Assembly: GCA_902541175.1 (NCBI GenBank)
Contig: CACBPP010000006.1
Span: 1-55,792 of the forward strand
DNA: 55,792 bases
DNA from: an uncultured SAR86 cluster bacterium
Lineage (GTDB): Bacteria; Pseudomonadota; Gammaproteobacteria; Magnimaribacterales; D2472
Reading direction: 5' to 3'
The notes beneath the pieces were generated by a model, which was not told where the DNA came from, did not search any database, and was given only the letters and a program-made list of their open reading frames with translations. The position numbers were made by a program, and so were the translations under genes. This document shows positions 20,805 to 30,152 of this stretch, piece by piece (the first letter of the stretch is position 1; each line of letters opens with the position of its first letter).

Positions 20805-21884
20805 ATGATCTTTGAAAATTACAAACTTAAAAATATTACTCTTAGAAATAGAATTGTAATGGCGCCTATGACCAGAAATCAGTCACCTGGAGGTATTCCG
20901 ACGCAGGAGGTGGTTGCATATTATTCTAGGCGAGCAAAAGCAGAAGTTGGGTTGATTATTACAGAGGGAATTGAAGTAAGTCATGAAGCTTCAAGTGCAT
21001 ATCCAAATGTTCCTAGATTAGATAGCATTGAGGCTAAAGAAGCCTGGAAAAAAGTTGTAGAGGAGATTAAAAATAACAATGGGGCGGTTATTGCGCAACT
21101 ATGGCATTGTGGAGGTTTTAGAAAGCTAGGCATGCAACCAAATCCTGAAGTACCTGGTCATACAGCCTCTGGACTTGTAAAACCTGGTAAAAAAGTAGCC
21201 CATGAGATGACTTTAAATGATATCAAGGAAACAATTGATGCTTACGCATCAGATGCAAAGATATGTGAAGAGATTGGATTTGATGGAGTTGAGATACATG
21301 GAGCTCATGGTTACTTAATAGATAATTTTTTTTGGAGCGGTACAAATATTCGTGAAGATGAATATGGAGGCTCAATAGAAAATCGCTCACAATTTGTTTC
21401 AGATATTATTAAATCTGTTAGAGAGAATGTCAGTGAAAATTTTATTGTTGGTTTAAGATTTTCTCAATGGAAGCAACATGACTTTGAAGCTAAACTTGCA
21501 TCTAATCCTGAAGAACTTAAAACGATTCTTACTTCACCTGTAGAATCTGGTTTGGATTATTTACATTCAAGCATGAGAAGGTTCTGGGAAAGTGAATTTG
21601 AAGGCTCAAACGAAAACCTAGCCTATTGGACTAAGAAAATATCAAAGATCCCAACGATTAGTGTTGGCAGCGTGGGACTGGACTCAGATTTTATTGATAT
21701 GACTGCACCAGCAACACCAACAAGTATTGACAAAGCAGTAGATGATATTACGAATGACAAATATGATCTTATAGCAGTTGGCAGAGCATTGTTATCTGAT
21801 CATGAATGGGTTTTAAAGATGAAGGAAGGCAGAGTTAACGATGTTATTCCGTATACAAAAGACGCATTGCTAAATCTTTATTGA
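20805..21884 (+). CDS. NADH:flavin oxidoreductase of the old yellow enzyme family
   Basis: This 359-residue protein is an FMN-dependent TIM-barrel ene-reductase. The start [15 protein letters not shown] is the family N-terminus, the QLWH motif is at residues 98-101, and His165/His168 in [12 protein letters not shown] are the substrate-anion ligands. RFSQWKQHD and VGSVGL near the C-terminal half fit the FMN phosphate region, and AVGRALLSD near the end is typical. Such enzymes reduce alpha,beta-unsaturated carbonyls with NAD(P)H; the substrate here is not known. It is probably cotranscribed with the preceding crotonase, and its end overlaps fabB by 7 bases. Confidence 0.88.
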   Translation: MIFENYKLKNITLRNRIVMAPMTRNQSPGGIPTQEVVAYYSRRAKAEVGLIITEGIEVSHEASSAYPNVPRLDSIEAKEAWKKVVEEIKNNNGAVIAQLWHCGGFRKLGMQPNPEVPGHTASGLVKPGKKVAHEMTLNDIKETIDAYASDAKICEEIGFDGVEIHGAHGYLIDNFFWSGTNIREDEYGGSIENRSQFVSDIIKSVRENVSENFIVGLRFSQWKQHDFEAKLASNPEELKTILTSPVESGLDYLHSSMRRFWESEFEGSNENLAYWTKKISKIPTISVGSVGLDSDFIDMTAPATPTSIDKAVDDITNDKYDLIAVGRALLSDHEWVLKMKEGRVNDVIPYTKDALLNLY

Positions 21885-23089
21885 TACCTACTGATTACTA
21901 GACTTGCATTGGTACCACCAAAGCCAAACGAATTACTAAGAACATTATTAATTGATATATTCCTTGTTTCGGTAACTATATCAAGGCCTTCAGCATCATC
22001 ACATAATGACTCAATGTTTATAGATGGCGCAATAAAGTTTTCGTTAATCATCATAATTGAATATATCGCCTCATGAGCACCTGTAGCTCCAAGTGAGTGT
22101 CCTGTCATTGATTTAGTTGAGCTTATCATTGGTTGTTCAGAGATAAAAAGAGTCTTGATTGCATTTATTTCTGCTACATCTCCAACGGGAGTACTTGTAC
22201 CGTGAGTATTAATGTAATCGATTTTTATTTTTGAATTATCAATTGCTCCTTGCATACATCTAGATGCACCTTCACCAGAAGGAGCTACCATGTCATAGCC
22301 ATCAGAATTTGCAAAATATCCAGAAAGCTTTGCTAGAATATTTGCGCCTCTTTTCTTTGCATGCTCCTCATCTTCTAAAATTATCATTCCAGCTCCACCT
22401 GAAATAACAAATCCGTCTCTATTTGAATCGTATGGTCTTGATGCAATCGTTGGAGTTGAATTGAAGTTAGATGAAAGTGCTCCCATAGCATCAAATAAGC
22501 AAGATGAACTCCAATGCTCGTCATCACTTCCACCAGCTATGACGACATCTTGTTGGCCGCTTTTAATTAAATCTGCAGCATGACCAATGCAATGAGCACT
22601 GGTTGCACATGCTGAAGAAATTGAATAATTTATTCCCTTTAATTTGAGTGCTGTTGCTATGATTGCAGATATAGAACTAGACATGCTTTTTGTAACACCA
22701 TAAGGTCCAATTCTTTTAGGGCCTTTCTCTCTTGCAATATCACCACTCTCTAACATCACTCTTGTAGAAGCACCTCCAGATCCTGCAACAATACCAATTT
22801 TTGGCGAGTCTAGATGACTTTCATCAATTCCAGCCATTTTAAGGGCATCCTTAGTAGCCAAGTAAGCGTATCCGGCAGATTCACCCATGAATCTTAATAA
22901 TTTCCTATCAATATGTTCTGAAAGATCAATATTGACAGATCCAGAGACACAACTTCTAAATCCCATCTCTGAATATTTTTCATTAAATACAATTCCCGAT
23001 TTAGCATTCTGAAGATTAGCAAGAACTTCTGCATAGTCGTTACCTATACAAGATTTAATACCTACTCCTGTTATGACCACGTTTCTCAT
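21878..23089 (-). CDS. fabB: 3-oxoacyl-ACP synthase I
   Basis: FabB elongates acyl chains in fatty acid synthesis and is needed after the FabA isomerisation step to make unsaturated chains. The 403-residue product (406 in E. coli) has the triad Cys161 in SSACATSAH, His296 in [11 protein letters not shown] and His331 in TGHSLGATG. It forms an overlapping TGATG junction with fabA and lies last in the ispB-fabA-fabB set. FabB identity over FabF rests on length, sequence and the fabA neighbour. Confidence 0.96.
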   Translation of the reverse strand: MRNVVITGVGIKSCIGNDYAEVLANLQNAKSGIVFNEKYSEMGFRSCVSGSVNIDLSEHIDRKLLRFMGESAGYAYLATKDALKMAGIDESHLDSPKIGIVAGSGGASTRVMLESGDIAREKGPKRIGPYGVTKSMSSSISAIIATALKLKGINYSISSACATSAHCIGHAADLIKSGQQDVVIAGGSDDEHWSSSCLFDAMGALSSNFNSTPTIASRPYDSNRDGFVISGGAGMIILEDEEHAKKRGANILAKLSGYFANSDGYDMVAPSGEGASRCMQGAIDNSKIKIDYINTHGTSTPVGDVAEINAIKTLFISEQPMISSTKSMTGHSLGATGAHEAIYSIMMINENFIAPSINIESLCDDAEGLDIVTETRNISINNVLSNSFGFGGTNASLVISRYQ

Positions 23090-23610
23090 CAGAAATTACT
23101 TGGATCCTTAAATAAACCAACCTTTAATTTTTCAGCGCTATAGATTTTTTTATTATCAACAAACATTTCACCATCTGCTAAACCAACTATTGCACCTCTA
23201 TTGATAACCCTTTTAATATCTAATTTATATACAACTTTTTTTGCTTTTGGAAGAACTTGTCCAAAGAACTTTACATTTTCAGCTCCAAGAGCTCTTCCAA
23301 TTCCTGGTAAGCCAGTCCACAACAAGTAAAATCCAAGAAGTTGCCACATAGCGTCAAGACCTAGACATCCTGGCATGACAGGATCTTCTTTAAAATGATA
23401 CTTAAAAAACCACAAATCAGGATTTACGTTTAGCACTGCTTCAATTGAGCCTTTATTATAATTTCCTGAAAAATCATCAATATTAACTATTTCATCGAAC
23501 ATTAACATTAGGTCTGATGGTAATCGACCATCACCTTCTTTTGTAAATAATTCTCCATTTGAACATGCAATTAGTTCTTCTTTGTTATAGGAACTTTTAG
23601 GATTAAACAT
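23089..23610 (-). CDS. fabA: 3-hydroxydecanoyl-ACP dehydratase/isomerase
   Basis: FabA dehydrates 3-hydroxydecanoyl-ACP and isomerises the trans-2 bond to cis-3, the branch point for unsaturated fatty acids. The product is 173 residues (172 in E. coli). The catalytic His72 lies in [15 protein letters not shown] and Asp86 in [14 protein letters not shown], both in the family positions. Its start overlaps the ispB stop (TAATG) and its stop overlaps the fabB start (TGATG). Confidence 0.97.
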   Translation of the reverse strand: MFNPKSSYNKEELIACSNGELFTKEGDGRLPSDLMLMFDEIVNIDDFSGNYNKGSIEAVLNVNPDLWFFKYHFKEDPVMPGCLGLDAMWQLLGFYLLWTGLPGIGRALGAENVKFFGQVLPKAKKVVYKLDIKRVINRGAIVGLADGEMFVDNKKIYSAEKLKVGLFKDPSNF

Positions 23611-24554
23611 TATTTATCTCTTTTAAGTGCTATATCGGCTAATTCTATCATTTCTTTTCTAATAAATAGGTCATTTATCTTATTAGCACAGCAAACTGTT
23701 TTGACATGATATTTTTCAGCAAGTTGCTGAGTTTTTCTAATTCCATTCAAATTTTGAATAAGAGTTTTTGCTTTTGATCGATTTAAATTATTTTTTCCAA
23801 GAAGCTCAAATAAATTCTTTTTATTTCTAGTGTTACCATTTTTGTATGCATAAAAAAACGGATATGTGACTTTGCCTTCCCTAAGATCTTGATATGATGG
23901 TTTTCCAATTTCTAGATCTGAAGAATAATCGAGCATATCATCACGGATTTGAAATAATATTCCTAGATTCTTAGCACACTCACTTACGTTGTTTATATAA
24001 TTCCTATTTGAAGAGGAAAGCATTGCTCCTGTCCTAGCTGCAGCTTCAAAAAGCCTGCCTGTTTTGAAGTAGCTAATTTTTTTTAGCTTATTTAAAGATA
24101 TTTTGATGTTCCTAATTGCATCTAGTTGAATTAATTCTCCTTGAGAAATGTCATTTGTTGCATTGGCAAGCTCTTCAAGAATATTCTTATTTCCGATTTC
24201 AACCATAAGAATAAATGCTTTTGAGTAAATATAGTCTCCTATTAAAACTCCATGCGAATTTGTCCAAACATTATTTACGGATTTGACTCCTCGTCTTACT
24301 GAAGAATTATCAACGACATCATCATGAACGAGTGTTGCTGTATGAAGAAGCTCTATTACAGATGCGAGTTTAAATCTGTCTTTGTGATTTTTAACAGATG
24401 AAGCAATAAGACTTAATCTTGCTCGCATTTTTTTACCACTTGATCTAAAAATATACTTGTATAAGCCTGAAATAGTTTTTTCCTTGCTTAGGTCTTTTTT
24501 TATATATTTTTCAACAACCTTTAATTCCTTTGTAATATTGATATTTTTCTTCAT
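23610..24554 (-). CDS. ispB: Long-chain polyprenyl diphosphate synthase (octaprenyl type)
   Basis: The enzyme adds isopentenyl units to make the long all-trans tail of ubiquinone. The 314-residue product has the two Asp-rich motifs, DDVVD at residues 78-82 and DDMLD at 205-209, with RRG after the first. Residues before the first motif are HTATLVH, without the bulky pair seen in short-chain enzymes, which fits a long product; exact chain length is not visible. It diverges from rplU as in E. coli, but unlike E. coli it is fused by overlap to fabA-fabB. Confidence 0.92.
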   Translation of the reverse strand: MKKNINITKELKVVEKYIKKDLSKEKTISGLYKYIFRSSGKKMRARLSLIASSVKNHKDRFKLASVIELLHTATLVHDDVVDNSSVRRGVKSVNNVWTNSHGVLIGDYIYSKAFILMVEIGNKNILEELANATNDISQGELIQLDAIRNIKISLNKLKKISYFKTGRLFEAAARTGAMLSSSNRNYINNVSECAKNLGILFQIRDDMLDYSSDLEIGKPSYQDLREGKVTYPFFYAYKNGNTRNKKNLFELLGKNNLNRSKAKTLIQNLNGIRKTQQLAEKYHVKTVCCANKINDLFIRKEMIELADIALKRDK

Positions 24555-24590
24555 ATTGCCTTATTTATCATGCAAAATTCTGTTTAAGTA

Positions 24591-24619
24591 TTGATAATTT
24601 CTTCATTAAAGCGTATATT
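24591..24619 (+). promoter_or_regulatory. Candidate sigma-70 promoter of rplU-rpmA-obgE
   Basis: The ispB-rplU gap holds TTGATA (24591-24596), a 17-base spacer and TATATT (24614-24619). The inferred start near 24626 gives a short leader with AGGA before the rplU ATG. Both boxes match the consensus at five of six bases. Confidence 0.6.
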
Positions 24620-24643
24620 TTGCGAGCTTTTTAGGATTATATT

Positions 24644-24964
24644 ATGTATGCAGTTATAGAAACAGGCGGTAAACAGCATAAAGTTGAAAAGGGTATGATT
24701 TTATCAGTTGATCTTTTAAAAGATGAAGTTGGTAAAAAGATTACTTTTGATAATGTTTTATTGTTCGTAGACGGTGATAATGTTGAGGTTGGGCAACCAT
24801 ACCTTGATAATGTAAAGGTAACTGCTGAAATAAAAGATACTGTGAAAGCTGACAAAGTCTCTATTTTGCGCTTCAGAAGAAGAAAACACAGTATGAGAAA
24901 AATAGGGCATCGAGCAAAGCATTCTCAGGTTGAAATTAAGAATATTAAATTAGAGAGTAAATAA
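24644..24964 (+). CDS. rplU: 50S ribosomal protein L21
   Basis: L21 binds 23S rRNA next to L20. The 106-residue product starts [17 protein letters not shown], the family N-terminus, and has the C-terminal segment [22 protein letters not shown]-like with its RNA-binding arginines. It is first in a three-gene unit with rpmA (one shared base) and obgE, the arrangement common in bacteria. Confidence 0.97.
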   Translation: MYAVIETGGKQHKVEKGMILSVDLLKDEVGKKITFDNVLLFVDGDNVEVGQPYLDNVKVTAEIKDTVKADKVSILRFRRRKHSMRKIGHRAKHSQVEIKNIKLESK

Positions 24965-25221
24965 TGGCACATAAGAAAGCAGGCGGATCAAGCAAGAACG
25001 GAAGAGATTCCAACTCAAAAAGGCTTGGTGTAAAAAGATTTGGTGGTCAGTTGGTTAAAGCTGGCGAAATTCTTATTCGTCAAAGAGGCACAAATACTCA
25101 TCCGGGCCTAAACGTTGGTATTGGTAAAGATGATACATTGTTCGCTAAATCTGCTGGCATTGTTCAATTTACTTACAAAGGTCCAAAAAAAAGAAAGACA
25201 GCAAACGTTATTCCTCAATAA
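24964..25221 (+). CDS. rpmA: 50S ribosomal protein L27
   Basis: L27 reaches toward the peptidyl transferase centre with its flexible N-terminus. The 85-residue product begins [20 protein letters not shown] and includes the signature [15 protein letters not shown]. There is no cleavable N-terminal extension of the Firmicutes type. obgE starts 9 bases after its stop. Confidence 0.97.
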   Translation: MAHKKAGGSSKNGRDSNSKRLGVKRFGGQLVKAGEILIRQRGTNTHPGLNVGIGKDDTLFAKSAGIVQFTYKGPKKRKTANVIPQ

Positions 25222-26508
<1,287 letters not shown>

Positions 26509-26533
26509 AATTTAGATGCGTAGTTTAATTATC

Positions 26534-26552
26534 TATAGACGATATGTCTATA
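26534..26552. repeat. Perfect 7-base inverted repeat between tmRNA and rpsT
   Basis: TATAGAC (26534-26540), a 5-base loop GATAT and GTCTATA (26546-26552) form a perfect palindrome between the 3' end of tmRNA and the rpsT start. It lacks GC richness and a following T run, so it is a poor intrinsic terminator. On the minus strand TAGACA inside it and TAAACT 17 bases further could form a weak rpsT promoter. It could also be a processing site or protein site. Confidence 0.45.
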
Positions 26553-26574
26553 TTTATACGAATTATTATGAAAA

Positions 26575-26921
26575 TGGTGGAGGCGGCGGGAATTGAACCC
26601 GCGTCCGTCAATCCTTCAGCCTAACTTCTACATGCATAGCTCATTCTATTATTTTTAACTTTTATCACCCGAAGAGCAGGGCATAAAAGCTAGCTTGATT
26701 AAGTTTTACCAAACTATATCCAAGCAATATAGCTTGGCTAGACTGTGTGTTTAGCCGATGCTTCAAACCACAGTCAATTCTTGCATCGGTTAGCATTAAG
26801 CTGCTAAAGCGTAGTTGTCGTTATTTGCAACTATTTTTTTTGTAGTATGTTTTACAAGAATTACTACAATCTTGGCATGCGCTTCGGAGTCCAGTAGAAA
26901 CGTCGAACCCTATTCGCCCCC
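26575..26921 (-). ncRNA. ssrA: Transfer-messenger RNA (tmRNA)
   Basis: The minus strand reads as a standard one-piece tmRNA of about 347 bases. The 5' end GGGGGCG pairs with CGCCTCC just before the encoded 3' ACCA (one G-T pair), forming the acceptor stem. A GGTTCGAC segment follows the 5' end and the GGGTTCAATTCCC T-arm precedes the 3' end. The tag frame (26796-26828) begins with the resume codon GCA and encodes ANNDNYALAA then TAA. tmRNA with SmpB frees ribosomes stalled on broken mRNA and marks the product for ClpXP. smpB lies just upstream on the same strand. Confidence 0.96.
26796..26828 (-). CDS. Proteolysis tag frame inside tmRNA
   Basis: Ten codons, GCA to GCT, followed by TAA, encode the tag ANNDNYALAA. 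With the Ala carried by charged tmRNA the full tag is 11 residues, ending YALAA, the ClpX recognition tail. The E. coli tag is ANDENYALAA after that first Ala, so this one differs at two positions. Confidence 0.93.
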   Translation of the reverse strand, partial: ANNDNYALAA

Positions 26922-26933
26922 ATAAGGACAGGC

Positions 26934-26939
26934 ATTATA
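26934..26939 (-). promoter_or_regulatory. Candidate -10 box of the tmRNA gene
   Basis: A perfect TATAAT on the minus strand lies in the short gap between smpB and tmRNA. It is 12 bases before the mature 5' end, which leaves a few leader bases for RNase P to remove. No good -35 box is evident. Confidence 0.4.
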
Positions 26940-26962
26940 CATGAATATTTTTTTTGATTCGA

Positions 26963-27433
26963 TTAGGAGAATTTTTTTGAATTTTTAAGAATTCTTCCTT
27001 GGTCTCTTTCCCAATCTCTTTTTTTGATATCCTCTCTTTGATCTCTATGCTTTTTGCCTTTGCCCATGGCAATATCACATTTAATTAAATTATCTTTCCA
27101 GTAAATTTTTGTTAAAACACATGTAAGTCCTTTCTCACCCTTCAATCTTTCTATCTTTTCAATTTCTTTTCTATGAAGTAAAAGTTTTCTTGATTTAGTC
27201 AAATCTATATCTTCTTGTTTTAAAGATGCTGGACTGTCAATTTTTACTCCAATAAGCCAAGCCTCACCTTTTTTGATATTTACATATGAATTTTTTACAT
27301 CAACCTTTGACTGTCTTAGCGATTTTACTTCCCAGCCTTCTAAGACAATTCCGGCTTGAAAATTTTCATCTAATTTATAGTTTCTAGAAGCATTTTTATT
27401 CTTTACAATTAAAGAAGGTTTTTCTTTAGCCAT
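26963..27433 (-). CDS. smpB: SsrA-binding protein SmpB
   Basis: SmpB is the obligate partner of tmRNA and takes the place of the codon-anticodon helix in the decoding centre. The 156-residue product has NKNASRNYKLDENFQAGIVL near the start, GWEVKSLR, the YVNIKKGEAWL segment, and a basic tail with GKKHRDQREDIKKRDWERDQGR that enters the mRNA channel. It lies 41 bases upstream of tmRNA on the same strand. Confidence 0.98.
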   Translation of the reverse strand: MAKEKPSLIVKNKNASRNYKLDENFQAGIVLEGWEVKSLRQSKVDVKNSYVNIKKGEAWLIGVKIDSPASLKQEDIDLTKSRKLLLHRKEIEKIERLKGEKGLTCVLTKIYWKDNLIKCDIAMGKGKKHRDQREDIKKRDWERDQGRILKNSKKFS

Positions 27434-27438
27434 ACTTT

Positions 27439-27466
27439 ATTATGTATTCTAAAGATCTAAGTGCAA
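27439..27466 (-). promoter_or_regulatory. Candidate promoter of smpB
   Basis: On the minus strand TTGCAC (27466-27461), a 16-base spacer and CATAAT (27444-27439) lie directly upstream of smpB. The fit is fair, and the leader would be only a few bases. The same 51-base gap must also serve the divergent gene at 27485. Confidence 0.35.
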
Positions 27467-27484
27467 TAACTTTAAAGAAATAAA

Positions 27485-27946
27485 TTGAATATAACTAATA
27501 TCAAATCTACTTATGGCTATGTTGGCTTTCTTCCATTTGCTATATTTTCCCTAATACCATGGATTATTGGTGGAGAGGTCAGCAAGACCCTTATATATTT
27601 TCAATTAGGCTATGGCGCAATAATAATTACATTTTTAGGCGGCTTTGCTTGGGGATGGAGAGATGATCAAAAAAATCAAAAATTAAACTTATCTGTAGGA
27701 ATTGGTTTTAGTTTATTGGGTTGTTTGATTTTACTTCTTACTTATTTAAAGCTTATTTTAATTTCTCTATTTTTATCGATAATTAGTTTTTATTTATTTT
27801 TCGTATTTGAGAGATCTACTGAAGATTTCAATAAAAAGGATATTGATTATCAGAAATTCAGAAAAATTTTAACTTTACTAGTATGTATATCTTTTTTAAT
27901 ATCAATTGGATATTGGATTAATCCATACAGCAACCCTTATTTATAA
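27485..27946 (+). CDS. Small integral membrane protein, DUF3429-like
   Basis: The 153-residue product is hydrophobic, with about five likely membrane helices (roughly residues 13-30, 37-55, 66-84, 86-105 and 124-144). The start GYVGFLPFAIFSLIPWI and the FLGGFAWGW motif after the second helix resemble the DUF3429 family of bacterial inner-membrane proteins, which has no known biochemical role. The start is TTG at 27485, since there is no suitable ATG. The next gene begins 2 bases after the stop, so it is probably cotranscribed with the sodium symporter. The family assignment is from memory of the pattern. Confidence 0.6.
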   Translation: MNITNIKSTYGYVGFLPFAIFSLIPWIIGGEVSKTLIYFQLGYGAIIITFLGGFAWGWRDDQKNQKLNLSVGIGFSLLGCLILLLTYLKLILISLFLSIISFYLFFVFERSTEDFNKKDIDYQKFRKILTLLVCISFLISIGYWINPYSNPYL

Positions 27947-27948
27947 TT

Positions 27949-29292
27949 ATGGAAAAAAAACTAAAGTCTCATGGTGCCTGGATTGGAAAATGGACATTTA
28001 TACTTGCAGCCACAGGATCTGCTGTTGGCTTAGGAAACATCTGGGGATTTCCTTATAAAGCCGGAACGAATGGTGGTGGTGCCTTTGTTCTAATCTACTT
28101 ACTATGTATCGTCATGATAGGAATCCCAATCATGATTAGTGAAATCATTATTGGAAGGAGGGCTGGCAATAGTCCAATCAATGCAATGAAAAAAACTGCA
28201 ATACAATCAAACACTTCATCGCTATGGAAACTTGTTGGATGGAGTGGAATTTCAGCAGGAGTATTAATACTTTCTTTTTACAGCGTTATTGCTGGCATTT
28301 GTTTAAATTATATTTTTATTGCTGCATTACCCTCCGATGGTTTAAGTTCATCAGATCAGTTTGGTGTTGTCATAGCCTCCCCATATAATCTTTTATTTTG
28401 GCATACAGTTTTTATGCTTTTAACTTTTTTGATTGTTTCTGCAGGTGTAAAAAATGGTATTGGAAGAATGGTAAAAATCTTAATGCCAATGTTAGGATTT
28501 TTACTAATCTTTATGGTTATATACGCAATGTTTAATGGAGCATTTATTAGGACATTAGAATTTTTATTTGCTCCAGACTTCTCAAATGTGACGGCTGAGA
28601 CATTTTTAAGTGCAATGGGCCAAGCCTTTTTTAGCTTGAGTTTGGGAATGGGTTCAATTATGGCTTATGGCGCATATATGCCCAAAGATCAAAAAGTAGT
28701 ACCAACTTCTTTCACCGTAGCATCTTTAGATACCTTGGTAGCTATGTTAGCTGGTTTAGCAATATTCCCAATCATCTTTGCTTTCAATTTAGAACCAAAT
28801 AGCGGACCAGGGCTTGTTTTTGTATCAATGTTATCAGCATTTAATCAAATGCAATTTGGTCAGATAATTGGTGCTTTTTTCTTCATATTGTTGTCTATTG
28901 CAGCCTTAAGCTCCTCCATTTCTTTGCTTGAACCTGGTGTGGCTTATTTATCTGAGGAAGGCTTTTTATCAAGGAAATACTCTGCCTTGGCTATTTCTTT
29001 TTTCGCTTGGAGTTTAGGTATTGGAACTGCATTGAGTTTTAATGTTTTGTCTGAATTTAACCTCACTCCTGGCAGAAATTTTTTAGATTCAATGGATTTT
29101 ATTGCTAATCAAATTTTGCTTCCTCTAGGCGGAATGATGATTGCAATATTTGTTGGTTGGTTTATGAAAAAAGAACTTATTACTAATGAGGTAGGTAATG
29201 TATATCATGTTATTTATAAGCTTTGGAGATTTTTTATAAAATTTATAGCTCCAATAAGTGTTGCTTCAATATTTATTTCACAGATCCTTTAG
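27949..29292 (+). CDS. Sodium-dependent transporter of the neurotransmitter:sodium symporter family
   Basis: This 447-residue inner-membrane protein has the LeuT-fold pattern of about eleven helices. The N-terminal helix-1 signature (ILAATGSAVGLGNIWGFPYK) with its unwound GLGN and the GGGAFVLIYL segment are diagnostic for the family, and the sodium and substrate sites lie around them. Bacterial members commonly import amino acids or related compounds; the substrate cannot be read from the sequence. It follows the DUF3429-like gene closely and is followed by ratA with a one-base gap. Confidence 0.92.
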   Translation: MEKKLKSHGAWIGKWTFILAATGSAVGLGNIWGFPYKAGTNGGGAFVLIYLLCIVMIGIPIMISEIIIGRRAGNSPINAMKKTAIQSNTSSLWKLVGWSGISAGVLILSFYSVIAGICLNYIFIAALPSDGLSSSDQFGVVIASPYNLLFWHTVFMLLTFLIVSAGVKNGIGRMVKILMPMLGFLLIFMVIYAMFNGAFIRTLEFLFAPDFSNVTAETFLSAMGQAFFSLSLGMGSIMAYGAYMPKDQKVVPTSFTVASLDTLVAMLAGLAIFPIIFAFNLEPNSGPGLVFVSMLSAFNQMQFGQIIGAFFFILLSIAALSSSISLLEPGVAYLSEEGFLSRKYSALAISFFAWSLGIGTALSFNVLSEFNLTPGRNFLDSMDFIANQILLPLGGMMIAIFVGWFMKKELITNEVGNVYHVIYKLWRFFIKFIAPISVASIFISQIL

Positions 29293-29293
29293 A

Positions 29294-29719
29294 GTGCCCC
29301 GTAAGATTTATTTTTTGAAGTCAGTAACTGAAGACTTTTCAAAAGTCTACAATCAAATCGCAAACTTTGAAAACTATTCTTCATATATACCTGGCTGCTC
29401 AAAGTCAGAGCTCATAGAAAAAAATGATCAATTTGAGATTGGCAAATTGGAATTTAGTTTTTTGTTGAGAGATTACGAAATTAGATCAAAGAATATTTTG
29501 CTAGAAAATAAAATCAAAATTGAACAAATTGATGGCCCATTTAATTCCTTTAAAGGAGAGTGGAATATTTCTAAAAAAGACAACTATGAAACTCTAATTG
29601 AATTCAGTGCAGAATTTGAACTTCCTATATTGTTGAATAATTTGCTGCCTGAGAAGGCAATTGAAAGTTTTTGTGAAATTTTATTAGAAGCCTTTTTGGA
29701 TCGGCTCTCAAAGGTTTAA
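29294..29719 (+). CDS. ratA: RatA/Coq10-like START-domain protein
   Basis: RatA-like proteins have a helix-grip START fold. E. coli RatA was reported to hinder 70S assembly, while homologues of the Coq10 type bind ubiquinone, so the role in this organism is open. The open frame runs from 29258, but the start chosen is GTG at 29294, just after the transporter stop, giving 141 residues that begin VPRKIYFLKSV as in the family. The typical NFENYSSYIPGCSKS follows the first helix. In E. coli ratA and ratB lie near smpB and bamE; ratB is not seen here. Confidence 0.8.
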   Translation: MPRKIYFLKSVTEDFSKVYNQIANFENYSSYIPGCSKSELIEKNDQFEIGKLEFSFLLRDYEIRSKNILLENKIKIEQIDGPFNSFKGEWNISKKDNYETLIEFSAEFELPILLNNLLPEKAIESFCEILLEAFLDRLSKV

Positions 29720-30064
29720 TTATTCTGATAGATCTTCGATAGTCCAATTATCTACGAGACCATCACTGTTAAAGTTTATAGATAACTTCATTTCATCCAA
29801 AAGCTCATCACCCACTTGAATTGAGTAATAATAATCCCATCGATTTGAATGAAAAGGATCTTTAATTAGAGCTGTACCAAATATGAACTGAACTTGCTCT
29901 TTAGTTAAACCTTCACTCAATTTGGACATATCATCTTCATCAAAAATATTTCCTTGCAAAATAGGAACCTTGTAAGGCGTTAATGATGAACAAGATGCAA
30001 TTATTAATACTAAAAAGTAGGTAAAAAACTTATTTAAAAAATTTTTAATCAATATACTTTTCAT
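29720..30064 (-). CDS. bamE: Outer membrane assembly lipoprotein BamE
   Basis: BamE is a small lipoprotein of the BAM complex that inserts outer-membrane proteins. The 114-residue product has a signal peptide with lipobox IASC and lipidated Cys25, then SSLTPYKVPILQGN. The SmpA/OmlA core follows with LTKEQVQFIFGTALIKDPFHSNRWDYYYS, the family signature. It is convergent with ratA; the two stops are adjacent. BamA, its partner, is encoded further along the window at 41903. Confidence 0.93.
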   Translation of the reverse strand: MKSILIKNFLNKFFTYFLVLIIASCSSLTPYKVPILQGNIFDEDDMSKLSEGLTKEQVQFIFGTALIKDPFHSNRWDYYYSIQVGDELLDEMKLSINFNSDGLVDNWTIEDLSE

Positions 30065-30075
30065 AATAAAATTTG

Positions 30076-30105
30076 ATTATACTTCCTTTATATTATGTCT
30101 TGTAA
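30076..30105 (-). promoter_or_regulatory. Candidate promoter of bamE
   Basis: On the minus strand TTACAA (30105-30100), an 18-base spacer and a perfect TATAAT (30081-30076) precede bamE. The start site would be only about five bases before the ATG, so the transcript would be almost leaderless, in line with the lack of a Shine-Dalgarno sequence. Confidence 0.4.
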
Positions 30106-30118
30106 TTCAAGAGCATAA

Positions 30119-30124
30119 TATAAT
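30119..30124 (+). promoter_or_regulatory. Candidate -10 box of fur
   Basis: A perfect TATAAT lies 28 bases before the fur ATG, but no -35 box matches at a normal distance. I did not find a Fur-box-like palindrome (GATAATGATAATCATTATC type) in this gap, so autoregulation cannot be argued. Confidence 0.3.
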
Positions 30125-30152
30125 TTTGAAAACTGTACTATACTAAAGTTAA

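Noticed and set aside
26534-26552. Intrinsic terminator of tmRNA
   Set aside because: The palindrome is AT-rich and has no T run after it on the minus strand.
29258-29293. Upstream extension of ratA into the transporter gene
   Set aside because: The GTG at 29294 fits the family start; the extension overlaps the transporter by 35 bases.
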